The notes beneath the pieces are model-generated. The model did no database searches. It saw only the letters and a program-made list of their open reading frames with translations, and was not told the origin of the DNA. 64,000 nt of DNA, from contig NZ_VAUP01000015.1 in NCBI RefSeq assembly GCF_005871085.1, positions 248,001 to 312,000 of the forward strand. Reading direction: 5' to 3'. Position 1 is the stretch's first letter, and each line of letters begins with the position of its first letter. The position numbers and the translations under genes were made by a program. Of the stretch, positions 7,751-16,216 are shown one piece after another. This stretch comes from Xanthobacter autotrophicus. Lineage in GTDB: Bacteria; Pseudomonadota; Alphaproteobacteria; Rhizobiales; Xanthobacteraceae.

Positions 7751-9307
7751 TCACGAGGCCGTTTCCGGCTCCACATAGCGTGGGAACACGCCCACCGGCG
7801 CGGGCAGCACGCGGCCGGCGGGCAGCCTGTGGCCGGCGCCCAGCCGGTCGAAGCCGCGCTCGTCCTGCGGCACCACAACGAGGTCGAGCAGCTTGGCGGC
7901 GCTTTCGGGCATCACCGGCTGCACCAGGATGCCCACCTCGCGGATCAGCTCGGCGGTCACCCACAGCACGGTGGCCATGCGGGCGGGATCGGTCTTGCGT
8001 AGGGCCCACGGGGCCTGGGCGGCGAAATAGCGGTTGGCCTCGGCCACCACATTCCACACCGCGGCGAGATAGTGGTGAATCGCTTGGCCCTCCATGGCCT
8101 CGCGGCTCTTCTCCAGCATGCCGTCGGCCAAGGCGAGGATGGCCTCGTCCTCCGGCGAGAGCGGGCCGGGCTGCGGCACCACGCCGTCGAGGTTCTTGGC
8201 GATCATGGACAAGGAGCGCTGGGCGAGGTTGCCGAGGTCGTTGGCAAGGTCCGCATTCATCCGCGCCACGATGGCCTCGTGGCTGTAGGAGCCGTCCTGC
8301 CCGAACGACACCTCGCGCAGGAAGAAATAGCGGATGGCGTCCACGCCGTAGGTGGCGGCGAGATCGAACGGGTCGATCACGTTACCCACGGACTTGGACA
8401 TCTTCTCCCCGCGGTTGAACAGGAAGCCGTGGCCGAACACGCGCTTGGGCGCCTCCAGCCCCGCCGACCACAGGAAGGCCGGCCAATAGACCGCATGGAA
8501 GCGGATGATGTCCTTGCCGATCACGTGCACGTTCGCCGGCCAGAACCGCTTGAACAGCTCCGCCTCGGTGTCCGGATAGCCCAGCGCGGTGATGTAGTTG
8601 GTCAGCGCGTCCACCCACACATACATGATGTGCTTGTCGTCGCCGGGTACCGGAATGCCCCAGTCGAAGGTGGTGCGGGAGATGGACAAGTCTGTGAGGC
8701 CGCCGGAGACGAAGCTCACCACCTCGTTGCGCCGGGCCTCCGGCATGATGAAGCCGGGATTCTCCGCGTAATAGGCCAGAAGCCGGTCCTGATAGGCGGA
8801 GAGGCGGAAGAAATAGCTCTCCTCCTCCACCCACTCCACCGGCGTGCCCTGGGGACCGAGGCGGACGCCCTGCTCGTTCAGCTGGGTCTCGTCCTCGGCG
8901 TAATAGGCCTCGTCGCGCACCGAATACCAGCCGGCATAGGTGGATTTATAGATGTCGCCATTGGCGGCCATTTTGGCCCAGATGGCCTGGCTGGACGCGT
9001 AATGCCGCTCCTGGGTGGTGCGGATGAAGTCGTCGATGGAGAGGTTGAACGCCTCCACCATGGCCTCGAAGCGCGGCACGTTGCGCGCCAGCAGCTCGCG
9101 CGGGGTGACCCCGGCCTTCTGGGCGGTCTGGAGCATCTTGATGCCGTGCTCGTCCGTGCCGGTGAGGAACCGCACGTCGTAGCCGTCGAGCCGCTTGAAA
9201 CGCGCGATGCAGTCGGTCGCGATCGCCTCATAGGCGTGGCCCATGTGGGGCACGCCATTGGGATAGGCGATGGCGGTGGTGATGTAGAAGGGGGGCTTCG
9301 CGGACAT
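7751..9307 (-). CDS. metG: Methionyl-tRNA synthetase
   Basis: A 518-residue class I aminoacyl-tRNA synthetase that charges tRNA-Met in the cytoplasm. The HIGH-type motif is in [18 protein letters not shown] near residue 20 and the KMSKS motif is in [17 protein letters not shown]. It is the short form without a C-terminal tRNA-binding (EMAP-like) domain, as usual in alphaproteobacteria. ATG at 9307 starts at the conserved [17 protein letters not shown]; the open frame upstream to 9538 overlaps holB and is not part of the protein. It lies 61 bases after holB in the rlpA-dac-tmk-holB-metG cluster. Confidence 0.95.
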   Translation of the reverse strand: MSAKPPFYITTAIAYPNGVPHMGHAYEAIATDCIARFKRLDGYDVRFLTGTDEHGIKMLQTAQKAGVTPRELLARNVPRFEAMVEAFNLSIDDFIRTTQERHYASSQAIWAKMAANGDIYKSTYAGWYSVRDEAYYAEDETQLNEQGVRLGPQGTPVEWVEEESYFFRLSAYQDRLLAYYAENPGFIMPEARRNEVVSFVSGGLTDLSISRTTFDWGIPVPGDDKHIMYVWVDALTNYITALGYPDTEAELFKRFWPANVHVIGKDIIRFHAVYWPAFLWSAGLEAPKRVFGHGFLFNRGEKMSKSVGNVIDPFDLAATYGVDAIRYFFLREVSFGQDGSYSHEAIVARMNADLANDLGNLAQRSLSMIAKNLDGVVPQPGPLSPEDEAILALADGMLEKSREAMEGQAIHHYLAAVWNVVAEANRYFAAQAPWALRKTDPARMATVLWVTAELIREVGILVQPVMPESAAKLLDLVVVPQDERGFDRLGAGHRLPAGRVLPAPVGVFPRYVEPETAS

Positions 9308-9368
9308 CGGGCGCTCGGAACAGGCTGGCTCGGAAAAGGGCTCCGGCCCCGCGCGTCGCGGCGGCTTC

Positions 9369-10400
9369 TCAGCGCACGGCTTCGGCGAGATCGGCAAAGA
9401 TACGGAACACCAGCGCCTTGCGATCGAGATTGAAGACATCCGCCTCGCGCGCGCTGCGCCGCACCTTCTCCCATACCTCGCCCAGGCGGACAAGGCGATG
9501 GCGCGGCTCTTCACCCTGCGTCGCACGGGCGGCCACATAGTCGCTCACCGCCTCGATGAAGAGGTCGAGCCCGTCGGAGCGGTCGCCCTGCAGGCGAGCG
9601 CCCAGCGCATGAAGGTCCTCCGGGCGGGGCCGGGGCAGTTGCTCCAGCGCCTTCAGGGTGGCGGAGCGCACCTCCATCCCCTCTCCCCGCGCCAGCACGA
9701 TGGCCCGGCGCACGCTGCCGCCGCTGGCTTCGGCGGCGGACGGCAGGGTAGCGGCGTCGAGGTCCGCCATCTCCTCCTTGAGGTGATCGAGGGCGGCGAG
9801 CACGTCCGCATTGCCGAGGGGACGCATGCGCAGCAGGCGGGTGCGTGAGCGGATGGTGGGCAGCACCCGGCCCGGCGCATGGGAGATTAGCAGGAAAAGC
9901 GCCTTGGGCGGCGGCTCCTCCAGCGTTTTCAGAAGCGCATTGGCGCCGAACGGGTTGAGTTCGTCCACCGCGTCCACGATGCAGACGCGCCAGCCCCCTG
10001 CCGCCGCCGTGGCGCCGAAGAAGCTGCGCACCCGCCGCACCATCTCGGCCGGAATGACGGTGGGGATCTTCTCCTCCCCCGCCTCGGGCACCCGGTGCAG
10101 CACCAGAAGGTCCGGATGGCTCTGGGAGGCCACCTGCCGGAACACCGGATGGGTGGTGGGCAGGTCCAGTGAATGGCTGCCGGCCTGGGGGCCGCCGGAC
10201 AGCACCATGCGGGCGAGGCGATAGGCCAGCGTCGCCTTGCCGATTCCCTCCGGCCCGCCGATGAGCAGGGCGTGGGGCAACCGGCCGGCGCGGAAATCGC
10301 CGATCAGGTCGGATTCGACCACCCCATGGCCGAACAGTCGCGCCTGGTCGCGCGGGTGCGGCGCGCCGGGCAGCACATCGCCGGAGACGGTCTCGCTCAT
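9369..10400 (-). CDS. holB: DNA polymerase III subunit delta'
   Basis: A 343-residue clamp-loader ATPase-like subunit. The N-terminal AAA+ fold shows a Walker A-like [20 protein letters not shown] near residue 45 and the SRC-like sensor region [17 protein letters not shown]. The central strand [20 protein letters not shown], followed by [17 protein letters not shown], is typical of DnaX/HolB proteins. Delta' works with delta and tau/gamma to load the beta clamp at the fork. ATG at 10400 begins [20 protein letters not shown]; the frame continues upstream into tmk but without support. It follows tmk after 49 bases. Confidence 0.92.
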   Translation of the reverse strand: MSETVSGDVLPGAPHPRDQARLFGHGVVESDLIGDFRAGRLPHALLIGGPEGIGKATLAYRLARMVLSGGPQAGSHSLDLPTTHPVFRQVASQSHPDLLVLHRVPEAGEEKIPTVIPAEMVRRVRSFFGATAAAGGWRVCIVDAVDELNPFGANALLKTLEEPPPKALFLLISHAPGRVLPTIRSRTRLLRMRPLGNADVLAALDHLKEEMADLDAATLPSAAEASGGSVRRAIVLARGEGMEVRSATLKALEQLPRPRPEDLHALGARLQGDRSDGLDLFIEAVSDYVAARATQGEEPRHRLVRLGEVWEKVRRSAREADVFNLDRKALVFRIFADLAEAVR

Positions 10401-10449
10401 GGGATGCGCTTCTCTGGCACGCGCTTCCTTGGGCTCGGGGCCGGCGCCA

Positions 10450-11103
10450 TCACGACGCCTGCGCCACGGCGTGAAGGCCGAGGCGTGCGGCGACGATGCC
10501 TGCGATCTCGGCCGCCACCGCGTCCGGATCGGGGGTCGCATCCACCAGCACGCAGCGCCTGGGCGCCGCCGCCGCGCGGGTCACGAACGCCTCGCGCACG
10601 GCCGCATGATAGGCAGCACCTTCCTTCTCGAACCGGTCGGGATTGCCTTCACCGCGCGCAGCGGCGCGGGCAAGGCCGATGTCGGGCGGCACGTCCAGAA
10701 CAAGGGTGAGGTCGGGGCGGGTGCCGCTGGTCGCCATCTCCTCCAGCGCGTCGAGGAGATGAGGCTGCACCTGGCCGACGGCGCCCTGATAGACACGGGT
10801 GGAATCGATGAAGCGGTCGCAGATCACGATGATGCCTGCCGCCAGCGCCGGGCGGATCAGCGTCGCCACGTGGTCGGTCCGGGCGGCGGCGAACAGCAGC
10901 GCCTCGGCCACCGGCCCCAGCGGCTCGGCGGCGCCCGAGAGCAGTACATGGCGCACGGCCTCCGCTCCCGGCGAGCCGCCGGGCTCACGGGTTTCCACGA
11001 CCTGGTGGCCGAGGGCGCGCAGATGCGCCGCAAGGCGGCGGGCCTGGGTGGACTTGCCCGTTCCCTCCCCGCCCTCGAGCGTGATGAAGTGGCCCCGGGT
11101 CAT
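10450..11103 (-). CDS. tmk: Thymidylate kinase
   Basis: A 217-residue dTMP kinase, which phosphorylates dTMP to dTDP for DNA synthesis. The P-loop is at the N-terminus (ITLEGGEGTGKSTQARRLA), followed by the thymidylate kinase signature ETREPGGSPGAEAVRHVLL and the DRFIDSTRVYQGA motif in the middle. Length and motif order are those of bacterial Tmk. Its ATG overlaps the TGA of the upstream dac gene (ATGA), which points to translational coupling, and holB follows. Confidence 0.95.
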   Translation of the reverse strand: MTRGHFITLEGGEGTGKSTQARRLAAHLRALGHQVVETREPGGSPGAEAVRHVLLSGAAEPLGPVAEALLFAAARTDHVATLIRPALAAGIIVICDRFIDSTRVYQGAVGQVQPHLLDALEEMATSGTRPDLTLVLDVPPDIGLARAAARGEGNPDRFEKEGAAYHAAVREAFVTRAAAAPRRCVLVDATPDPDAVAAEIAGIVAARLGLHAVAQAS

Positions 11104-12299
11104 TTATGAAGCTTTGCCATGGTGCGTTTGGCCAGATCCCGCACGCTGTCGCCCATCAGCGTCAATCCGCCGTCGAGGGCGCGATCCACCAGCGAGCCCA
11201 CCGGCACGTCCTCCTGCGTGTAGAGCGGGATTTCCAGCACCTTGGTCTGGCCTCGCGTCACTTCCAGCCGGCCCACCTGCGTGCCCTTGGTCACCGGCGC
11301 GAGCAGCGGCCCGGTATAGATGGCCCGGGCCGTGATGCGCTCGTTACCAGCGCGTGGGGTCAGCACGCTCACCGGCCGTCCGCCCACGAGGCCGACGCTG
11401 CTGGCAGCGCCGCCGAACACCTGGGCGCGGCCCACCTCCTGGTCGGCGGCGAAGATCACCCGCTGGCGGAATGATTGGAAGCCCCATTCCACCAGCTTCC
11501 GGGTTTCGTCGAGACGCTCTTTCTCCGACTTCGCCGCCAGCACCACCACGATGAGCCTCTGGCCGTTCTGCACCGCCGAGCCGAGGACGTGGTAGCCCAC
11601 ATCCTTCACCCAGCCGATCTGGAGCCCGTCCGCCCCGATGCCGGCATCCAGCAACACGTTGCGATTGCGCTGCTTGATGCGGCTCCACTCGATGCCGGGC
11701 CGCGCGAAGACCGGATAATAGTCGGGATAGGTGCGGATGATGTGCCGGGCGAGCAGGGACAGGTCGCGGGCCGTGGAGAACTGGCCCGGATCGGCGAAAC
11801 CCGTGGCATTGCGGAAGTCGGAATTGGCCATGCCGATGGCCTTGGCCTGCTCCGTCATCATCTGCGAGAATTCACTCTCGGTGCCGCCGATGCCTTCCGC
11901 CAGCGCCATGGCTGCGTCATTGCCCGAAACCACGAGCATGCCTGCGAGAAGCTCGCCCACGGGGGCGGGCTTGTTCACCTCGGCGAACATGGCCGCGCCG
12001 CCCGAGGGGCCGCCGCCTCTCCGCCACGCGTTGACGCTCACGGTGAAGGGCGTGTCGAGGGCGATCTTGCCCGCCTTGAGCTGGGAGAACACCACGTCCG
12101 CGGTCATCACCTTGGCGAGGGTGCCGGGGGCGATGCGGCGGTCGGCGTCCTTCTCGAACAGGATGGTCCCGGTGTCGTAGTCCACCAGGATGGCGGAGGG
12201 TGCCTGGGTCTGGAAACCGTCGGCGGCCCCTGCGCGACCTGCACCGGCGAGCGCCGCGATGGCCACGAGAAGAAAGGCGAAGCGAAGCTTCGGCAACAT
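11100..12299 (-). CDS. D-alanyl-D-alanine carboxypeptidase family protein (PBP5/6-like) with altered catalytic motifs
   Basis: A 399-residue periplasmic member of the peptidase S11 (DacA/C/D) family with a signal peptide (residues 1-26, ending AGAGRAGAA). The fold landmarks are present: AILVDYDTGTILFEKDADRR, the second motif SGN in LVVSGNDAAMALAEGIGG (Ser125), and the C-terminal beta domain. However, where family members have the nucleophile serine in SxxK, this protein has Thr60 (APGTLAKVMTA), and the third motif KTG is QIG (Gln227, in GLQIGWVKDVGYH). I checked both on the nucleotide sequence. Activity as a carboxypeptidase is therefore doubtful. It lies between rlpA and tmk, overlapping tmk by 4 bases, the normal site for this gene in the order. 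Confidence 0.85.
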   Translation of the reverse strand: MLPKLRFAFLLVAIAALAGAGRAGAADGFQTQAPSAILVDYDTGTILFEKDADRRIAPGTLAKVMTADVVFSQLKAGKIALDTPFTVSVNAWRRGGGPSGGAAMFAEVNKPAPVGELLAGMLVVSGNDAAMALAEGIGGTESEFSQMMTEQAKAIGMANSDFRNATGFADPGQFSTARDLSLLARHIIRTYPDYYPVFARPGIEWSRIKQRNRNVLLDAGIGADGLQIGWVKDVGYHVLGSAVQNGQRLIVVVLAAKSEKERLDETRKLVEWGFQSFRQRVIFAADQEVGRAQVFGGAASSVGLVGGRPVSVLTPRAGNERITARAIYTGPLLAPVTKGTQVGRLEVTRGQTKVLEIPLYTQEDVPVGSLVDRALDGGLTLMGDSVRDLAKRTMAKLHK

Positions 12300-12483
12300 G
12301 TTGATCCACCTGGCTATCGCGGACGGGCCAAGGCCGCTGCGGACAGGACGCATTGTCCGGCACCTGCCCACGCGGCCGATGGTGCGTCGCGATCATCGTC
12401 CAAGGTCGGGAGACGGGTAAAGCCCCAAACGGCAGGGGCGCGGAAGAATGGGCAGGGAAAAACAGGCTCGGCAGACCGTTCGG

Positions 12484-13350
12484 TCAGCGCGCGCCCTCGG
12501 GAACACCGGCAAACCCCAGGCCGCTCACGGGGGCCGGACCGGCGGACCAGCCCGACGCGCTCGCCACCGCCACCGTTCCGGCGCTGGAAGCGGGGCTTCC
12601 GGACGTGCCGAGATCATAGGGCCGCGACGGCGGCACCGGCGCCTCCGCGCTGGGTGGGGTGGAAGCCGGCACAGCGCGCACCGAGGGCACCTCGGGCACG
12701 AATGGCCGGGCCGACGCCACCATGACCGGCGAGGTCATTTTCAGATCCGCGAGGGTGCCATCCTGGCGCAGGGTCGAAGCCAGCTTGACGTCGTCATCCT
12801 CGTTGATGGGCGCGCGGCCCATGTAATCCACCCGCACCCGTGCGACGCCGAACTTGGCGAAGCCCAGCAGTTCGGCGGTGCGATAGGAGACGTCGATGAG
12901 GCGGCTCCCCACATAGGGCCCGCGATTGTTCACGCGCACGATGATGGAGCGCTTGTTGGCAAGATTGGTGACGCGCACATAGGACGGCATGGGCAGCGTC
13001 TTGTGGGCCGCCGAGATGGAGCCCATGTCGAAGATCTCCCCGTTGGCGGTCTTGCGCCCGTGGAAATCCTTGCCGTACCAAGAGGCGAGGCCCTCGGCGG
13101 TGTAATCGGGGTTTTCCGCCGGCACATAAGTGCGCCCGGCCACCGTATACGGCTTGCCCACCTTGTAGCCGCCGCCGCCGCGCGGCACCGGATCCCCCTC
13201 CGCCACCACGCGGGGGCTGGCCGAGACGCCATAGAGCGGGTCGATCTTGCTGCCGAGTGTGTCGATGGAGCCGCATCCCGCGACCGCGAGGCAGCCGGCG
13301 AGCGTCGCCGCCAGTTTCGCTCCCGAACCGCGACTGGCCCTTGCTGTCAT
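12484..13350 (-). CDS. rlpA: RlpA family septal ring lipoprotein / lytic transglycosylase
   Basis: A 288-residue lipoprotein. ATG at 13350 gives a signal peptide with lipobox cysteine in CLAVAGCGS near residue 26. The double-psi beta-barrel follows: TAEGLASWYGKDFHGRKTAN, then VRVNNRGPYVGSRLIDVSYR with the catalytic-type aspartate. RlpA in Pseudomonas is a lytic transglycosylase acting on denuded glycan strands at the septum. The C-terminal 80 residues are rich in Pro, Ala and Ser, and no SPOR domain is visible, so septal targeting by SPOR is not expected. It heads the cluster rlpA-dac-tmk-holB-metG, with 184 bases before dac. Confidence 0.87.
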   Translation of the reverse strand: MTARASRGSGAKLAATLAGCLAVAGCGSIDTLGSKIDPLYGVSASPRVVAEGDPVPRGGGGYKVGKPYTVAGRTYVPAENPDYTAEGLASWYGKDFHGRKTANGEIFDMGSISAAHKTLPMPSYVRVTNLANKRSIIVRVNNRGPYVGSRLIDVSYRTAELLGFAKFGVARVRVDYMGRAPINEDDDVKLASTLRQDGTLADLKMTSPVMVASARPFVPEVPSVRAVPASTPPSAEAPVPPSRPYDLGTSGSPASSAGTVAVASASGWSAGPAPVSGLGFAGVPEGAR

Positions 13351-13680
13351 TGCCGCGCCATGGGGCGTCGGACAGGACTGATGCGAGGCGGCCGGGATTC
13401 GCGGAAGGAAGTGCAACGACGGTCCCCTCTTCATCGATGCCCGGTCTCCTGCTTGCGCCGAAACCCGGCCGGGATGTCTTCAAGGCGCGCGCCGTCCTTG
13501 AGCCGGACAACCGCATTCTCCGTCAAAAGCATGGCTAATGACGGCAAAAATGGGGCGAACCCGCGGCCATGGTTAATCCGATGTGTCTTTCGCGGAGCTC
13601 TCGACGGGTGCGGGCGGCTGGGCTAGATGAGGTCTTCAGCCGGACTCGGGACCGGGCTTCACCGCCCCGGATGCCTCTTC
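13351..13680. other. Intergenic region between rlpA and tRNA-Ser
   Basis: This 330-base stretch lies between divergently oriented rlpA and the tRNA gene and should hold both promoters. I found no convincing open reading frame, repeat or RNA element in it. Frames that cross it in either direction are short and lack coding character. Confidence 0.5.
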
Positions 13681-13770
13681 GGAAGGGTGGCCGAGTGGTT
13701 TAAGGCAGCGGTCTTGAAAACCGCCGTGGGTGGAAGCCCACCGTGGGTTCGAATCCCACCCCTTCCGCCA
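13681..13770 (+). tRNA. tRNA-Ser (anticodon UGA)
   Basis: A 90-base class II tRNA. The acceptor arms GGAAGGG (13681-13687) and CCCTTCC (13760-13766) pair perfectly, followed by discriminator G and an encoded CCA. The anticodon loop CTTGAAA, between GCGGT and ACCGC, gives UGA for serine. The long variable arm (GTGGGTGGAAGCCCAC region) and the T loop GGTTCGAATCC are typical of tRNA-Ser. It reads UCA and probably other UCN codons. Confidence 0.97.
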
Positions 13771-13906
13771 AACTATCTCATAAAATCAATATTTTATGGC
13801 CTATTCTTGCGGCCCAGCCTTGGTGTTTTCCGTATCCATCCGATCCGCCTCGCCGATGGTACGGCCCTGATCACCCCAGACGCGGCAGGCAGAGGCGTGG
13901 CCCGCC

Positions 13907-14155
13907 CTATGCCGCCTCCAAGGTGCTGTCCGGCACCTGGCCGAAGCTGGCGATGAGCACCGGCGGATCGGCATCATCCGACTCGGGGTCGACATCCCGC
14001 GAGAAGGCGATGGCGCCGGCGTTCACGATTGCCATCCGACGCGCGATGCGCTCGGCATCGGCAGCCGTGCGAGCCTCCACGGCCGCACCAGCCTTCAAGG
14101 CGCCGCGCTTGCCCAGCCCGAACGGCTGGACCACGTAGAACGTCTTCTTGGCCAT
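13907..14155 (-). CDS. Small hypothetical protein
   Basis: An 82-residue protein starting MAKKTFYVVQPFGLGKRGAL. It has a short hydrophilic alpha/beta pattern, with ARTAADAERIARRMAI in the middle and an acidic stretch near the end (DVDPESDDADPP). I do not recognise a domain. ATG at 14155 is favoured over the upstream extension to 14224 because it follows a purine-rich stretch (GAGGAGAGAGTCGACC) that can serve as ribosome-binding site. The neighbours are the tRNA gene and glk, and no operon is evident. Confidence 0.6.
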   Translation of the reverse strand: MAKKTFYVVQPFGLGKRGALKAGAAVEARTAADAERIARRMAIVNAGAIAFSRDVDPESDDADPPVLIASFGQVPDSTLEAA

Positions 14156-14398
14156 GGTCGACTCTCTCCTCGTGATGGCCGCAGGCTGCGCTGTTGCATG
14201 GAACAAATCAAGAACTATAAGCACTGCTTGTCGAACTGGGTGCCATTCGCCGCGGCTCCCGTGTAAATCGGCAGCGGGAACGCCGCGGGGCCCTCGCGCG
14301 CTGTAGCAAGAGCGCGGCGTTTTCCGCGTTTAGGGCAACCATTGTGGAAGGCGCAGCGCGGCAGGCGGAGCGCCTGGCCATGGGAAAGGACACCGGGC

Positions 14399-15367
14399 GT
14401 GGAGATCGTCGCTGTCGATATCGGGGGCACCCATGCCCGCTTTGCCCGCGCGGAAGTCGCGGACGGCCGGGTGGTGTCCCTTGGGGAGCCCATGGTTACC
14501 CACGCCGCGGACCATGCCAGTTTCCAGCTCGCCTGGCAGGCGTTCGCCGAAACCATGGGGATGCCCCTGCCGCGGGCGGCCGCCATCGCGATCGCCTGCC
14601 CGGTGGAGGGTGAGGTCCTGAAGCTCACCAACAATCCGTGGGTAATCCACAAGGCTCTGATCCCGGAAAAGCTCAATGTGGATACCTGGACCCTGGTGAA
14701 TGATTTCGGCGCCATCGGCCATGCGGTGGCGCAGATCGGCGAGGAGGGATTCGTCCATTTCGCCGGGTCGGACCGGCCGCTGCCCGAGACCGGTGTCATC
14801 AGCATCATCGGGCCCGGCACGGGGCTCGGGGTTGCCCATGTGCTGCGTCAGGGTGGCCGCTATCACGTCATCGAATGCGAGGGTGGCCATATCGATTTCG
14901 CCCCGCTGGATTCCCTGGAGGAGGCGATTTTGCACCGCCTGCGCCAGCGCTATCCGCGCGTGTCGGTGGAGCGGATCGTCTCCGGCCCGGGCCTCGTCAA
15001 CATCTACGAGGCGCTCGCTGCCATCGAGGGGTGCCAGATCGACCAATTGGAGGACAAGACCCTGTGGGGGCTGGCCACCGAGGGCAAGGATGGGCTCGCC
15101 GCCGCCGCCCTCGACCGCTTCTGCCTGAGCTTCGGCGCGGTGGCGGGCGACATCGCGCTGGTGCAGGGCGCCAAGGCGGTGGTAATCGCCGGCGGCATCG
15201 CCCCGCGCATCGCGCACCTCATCCCGCAGTCCGGCTTCGCCAGCCGCTTCTCCGCCAAGGGTCGGTTCGCGCAGCGGATGGAGGACATTCCGGTCCGCCT
15301 CATCACCCATCCCCAGCCCGGCCTCTATGGCGCCGCCGCCGCCTTCGCGGAGCAGCATACGCGGTGA
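14399..15367 (+). CDS. glk: Glucokinase
   Basis: A 322-residue ATP-dependent glucokinase of the Glk family, which phosphorylates glucose to glucose 6-phosphate. Visible are the phosphate-binding VAVDIGGTHARFARAE at the start, the sugar-binding NDFGAIGHAV region, the second nucleotide loop IIGPGTGLGVAHVL and the late AVVIAGGIAPRI. GTG at 14399 is chosen because AAAGGA lies about 8 bases before it and the protein then begins right at the first strand; a TTG at 14342 would add 19 residues of low-complexity sequence. Length matches E. coli Glk (321). It stands alone between a small gene and a convergent LysE-type exporter. Confidence 0.92.
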   Translation: MEIVAVDIGGTHARFARAEVADGRVVSLGEPMVTHAADHASFQLAWQAFAETMGMPLPRAAAIAIACPVEGEVLKLTNNPWVIHKALIPEKLNVDTWTLVNDFGAIGHAVAQIGEEGFVHFAGSDRPLPETGVISIIGPGTGLGVAHVLRQGGRYHVIECEGGHIDFAPLDSLEEAILHRLRQRYPRVSVERIVSGPGLVNIYEALAAIEGCQIDQLEDKTLWGLATEGKDGLAAAALDRFCLSFGAVAGDIALVQGAKAVVIAGGIAPRIAHLIPQSGFASRFSAKGRFAQRMEDIPVRLITHPQPGLYGAAAAFAEQHTR

Positions 15368-15484
15368 GGCAAGCGGGCCGGTGCGGTCCGACAAGGGGGC
15401 GTGAGGACGAGGCGCGCGGGAAGACTCCGAGGCCCCGCAACGACCTGGAGGCTTTTGCCGGGCCTGCTGAAAAACTCGGCGGCC

Positions 15485-16102
15485 TCAGCGCCGCCCCGCC
15501 GCCAGGAGCAGGGCTGCCCCGCCCACGAGGATGCCGGCGGAGACCCGATCCGCGATGCGGGTGAAACGGCCGGCGAGCGCGGCGCGGGCCTTGTCCGCCG
15601 CCACCGCCCACAACACGTCGCCCACCAGCGCGATGGCCGCGAACACCGCCGCCAGCAGCGCGATCTGCGGCACTGGATCGGCCTTGTCGGTGATGAACTG
15701 GGGCAGGAAGGCTGCGTGGAACAGTAGGGTCTTGGGATTGGCGAAGGCCACCGCCAGCCCCCGCCCGAAGGCGGCGCGGGCCGATGGCATGGGCGCCTCG
15801 CGACCGGCTCCCGCCCCGCGCCACTGCAGGACGGCGAGCCAGATCAGATAGGCCGCGCCGGCATAGCGCACGAGGTCGAAATTGCGGGAGAAGGTCTCCA
15901 CCACATAGGCGAGGCCCGCCGCCACGAGCGCCAGCTGGGCAATGAGCCCCACATTGACGCCGGTGGCGGTGAGAATGCCAGCCCGCCGACCATGCTTGAG
16001 GCTGGTGCCGACGATGAGTGCCACGTTCGGCCCCGGCGTCGCGGCGAGAGCGACGCAAGCGACCACGAACAGGGCAAGGCTTTCCACCGATATCATCGCC
16101 AT
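15485..16102 (-). CDS. LysE/RhtB family amino-acid exporter
   Basis: A 205-residue inner-membrane protein with six hydrophobic segments and the LysE/RhtB signature near the N-terminus (ALAATPGPNVALIVGTSLKHG) and in the middle (GLAVAFANPKTLLFHAAFLP). Such proteins export amino acids such as homoserine, threonine or lysine, but the substrate cannot be predicted here. No LysG-type regulator is adjacent. It ends 117 bases from the convergent glk stop. Confidence 0.85.
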   Translation of the reverse strand: MAMISVESLALFVVACVALAATPGPNVALIVGTSLKHGRRAGILTATGVNVGLIAQLALVAAGLAYVVETFSRNFDLVRYAGAAYLIWLAVLQWRGAGAGREAPMPSARAAFGRGLAVAFANPKTLLFHAAFLPQFITDKADPVPQIALLAAVFAAIALVGDVLWAVAADKARAALAGRFTRIADRVSAGILVGGAALLLAAGRR

Positions 16103-16216
16103 CCCCAGATCCGCAGGCAGCTCCTCGCCCGCAGCCCCAACGCCCTTTGACGCTCAAACCAGGGAGCGAGTTCAGCTTTGCTTCGGCATCGCTCGACGCC
16201 GAAGCAGCCTACGACC

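Noticed and set aside
13771-13906. Possible integration site at the 3' end of tRNA-Ser
   Set aside because: No integrase gene follows and no second copy of the tRNA 3' end was seen nearby.
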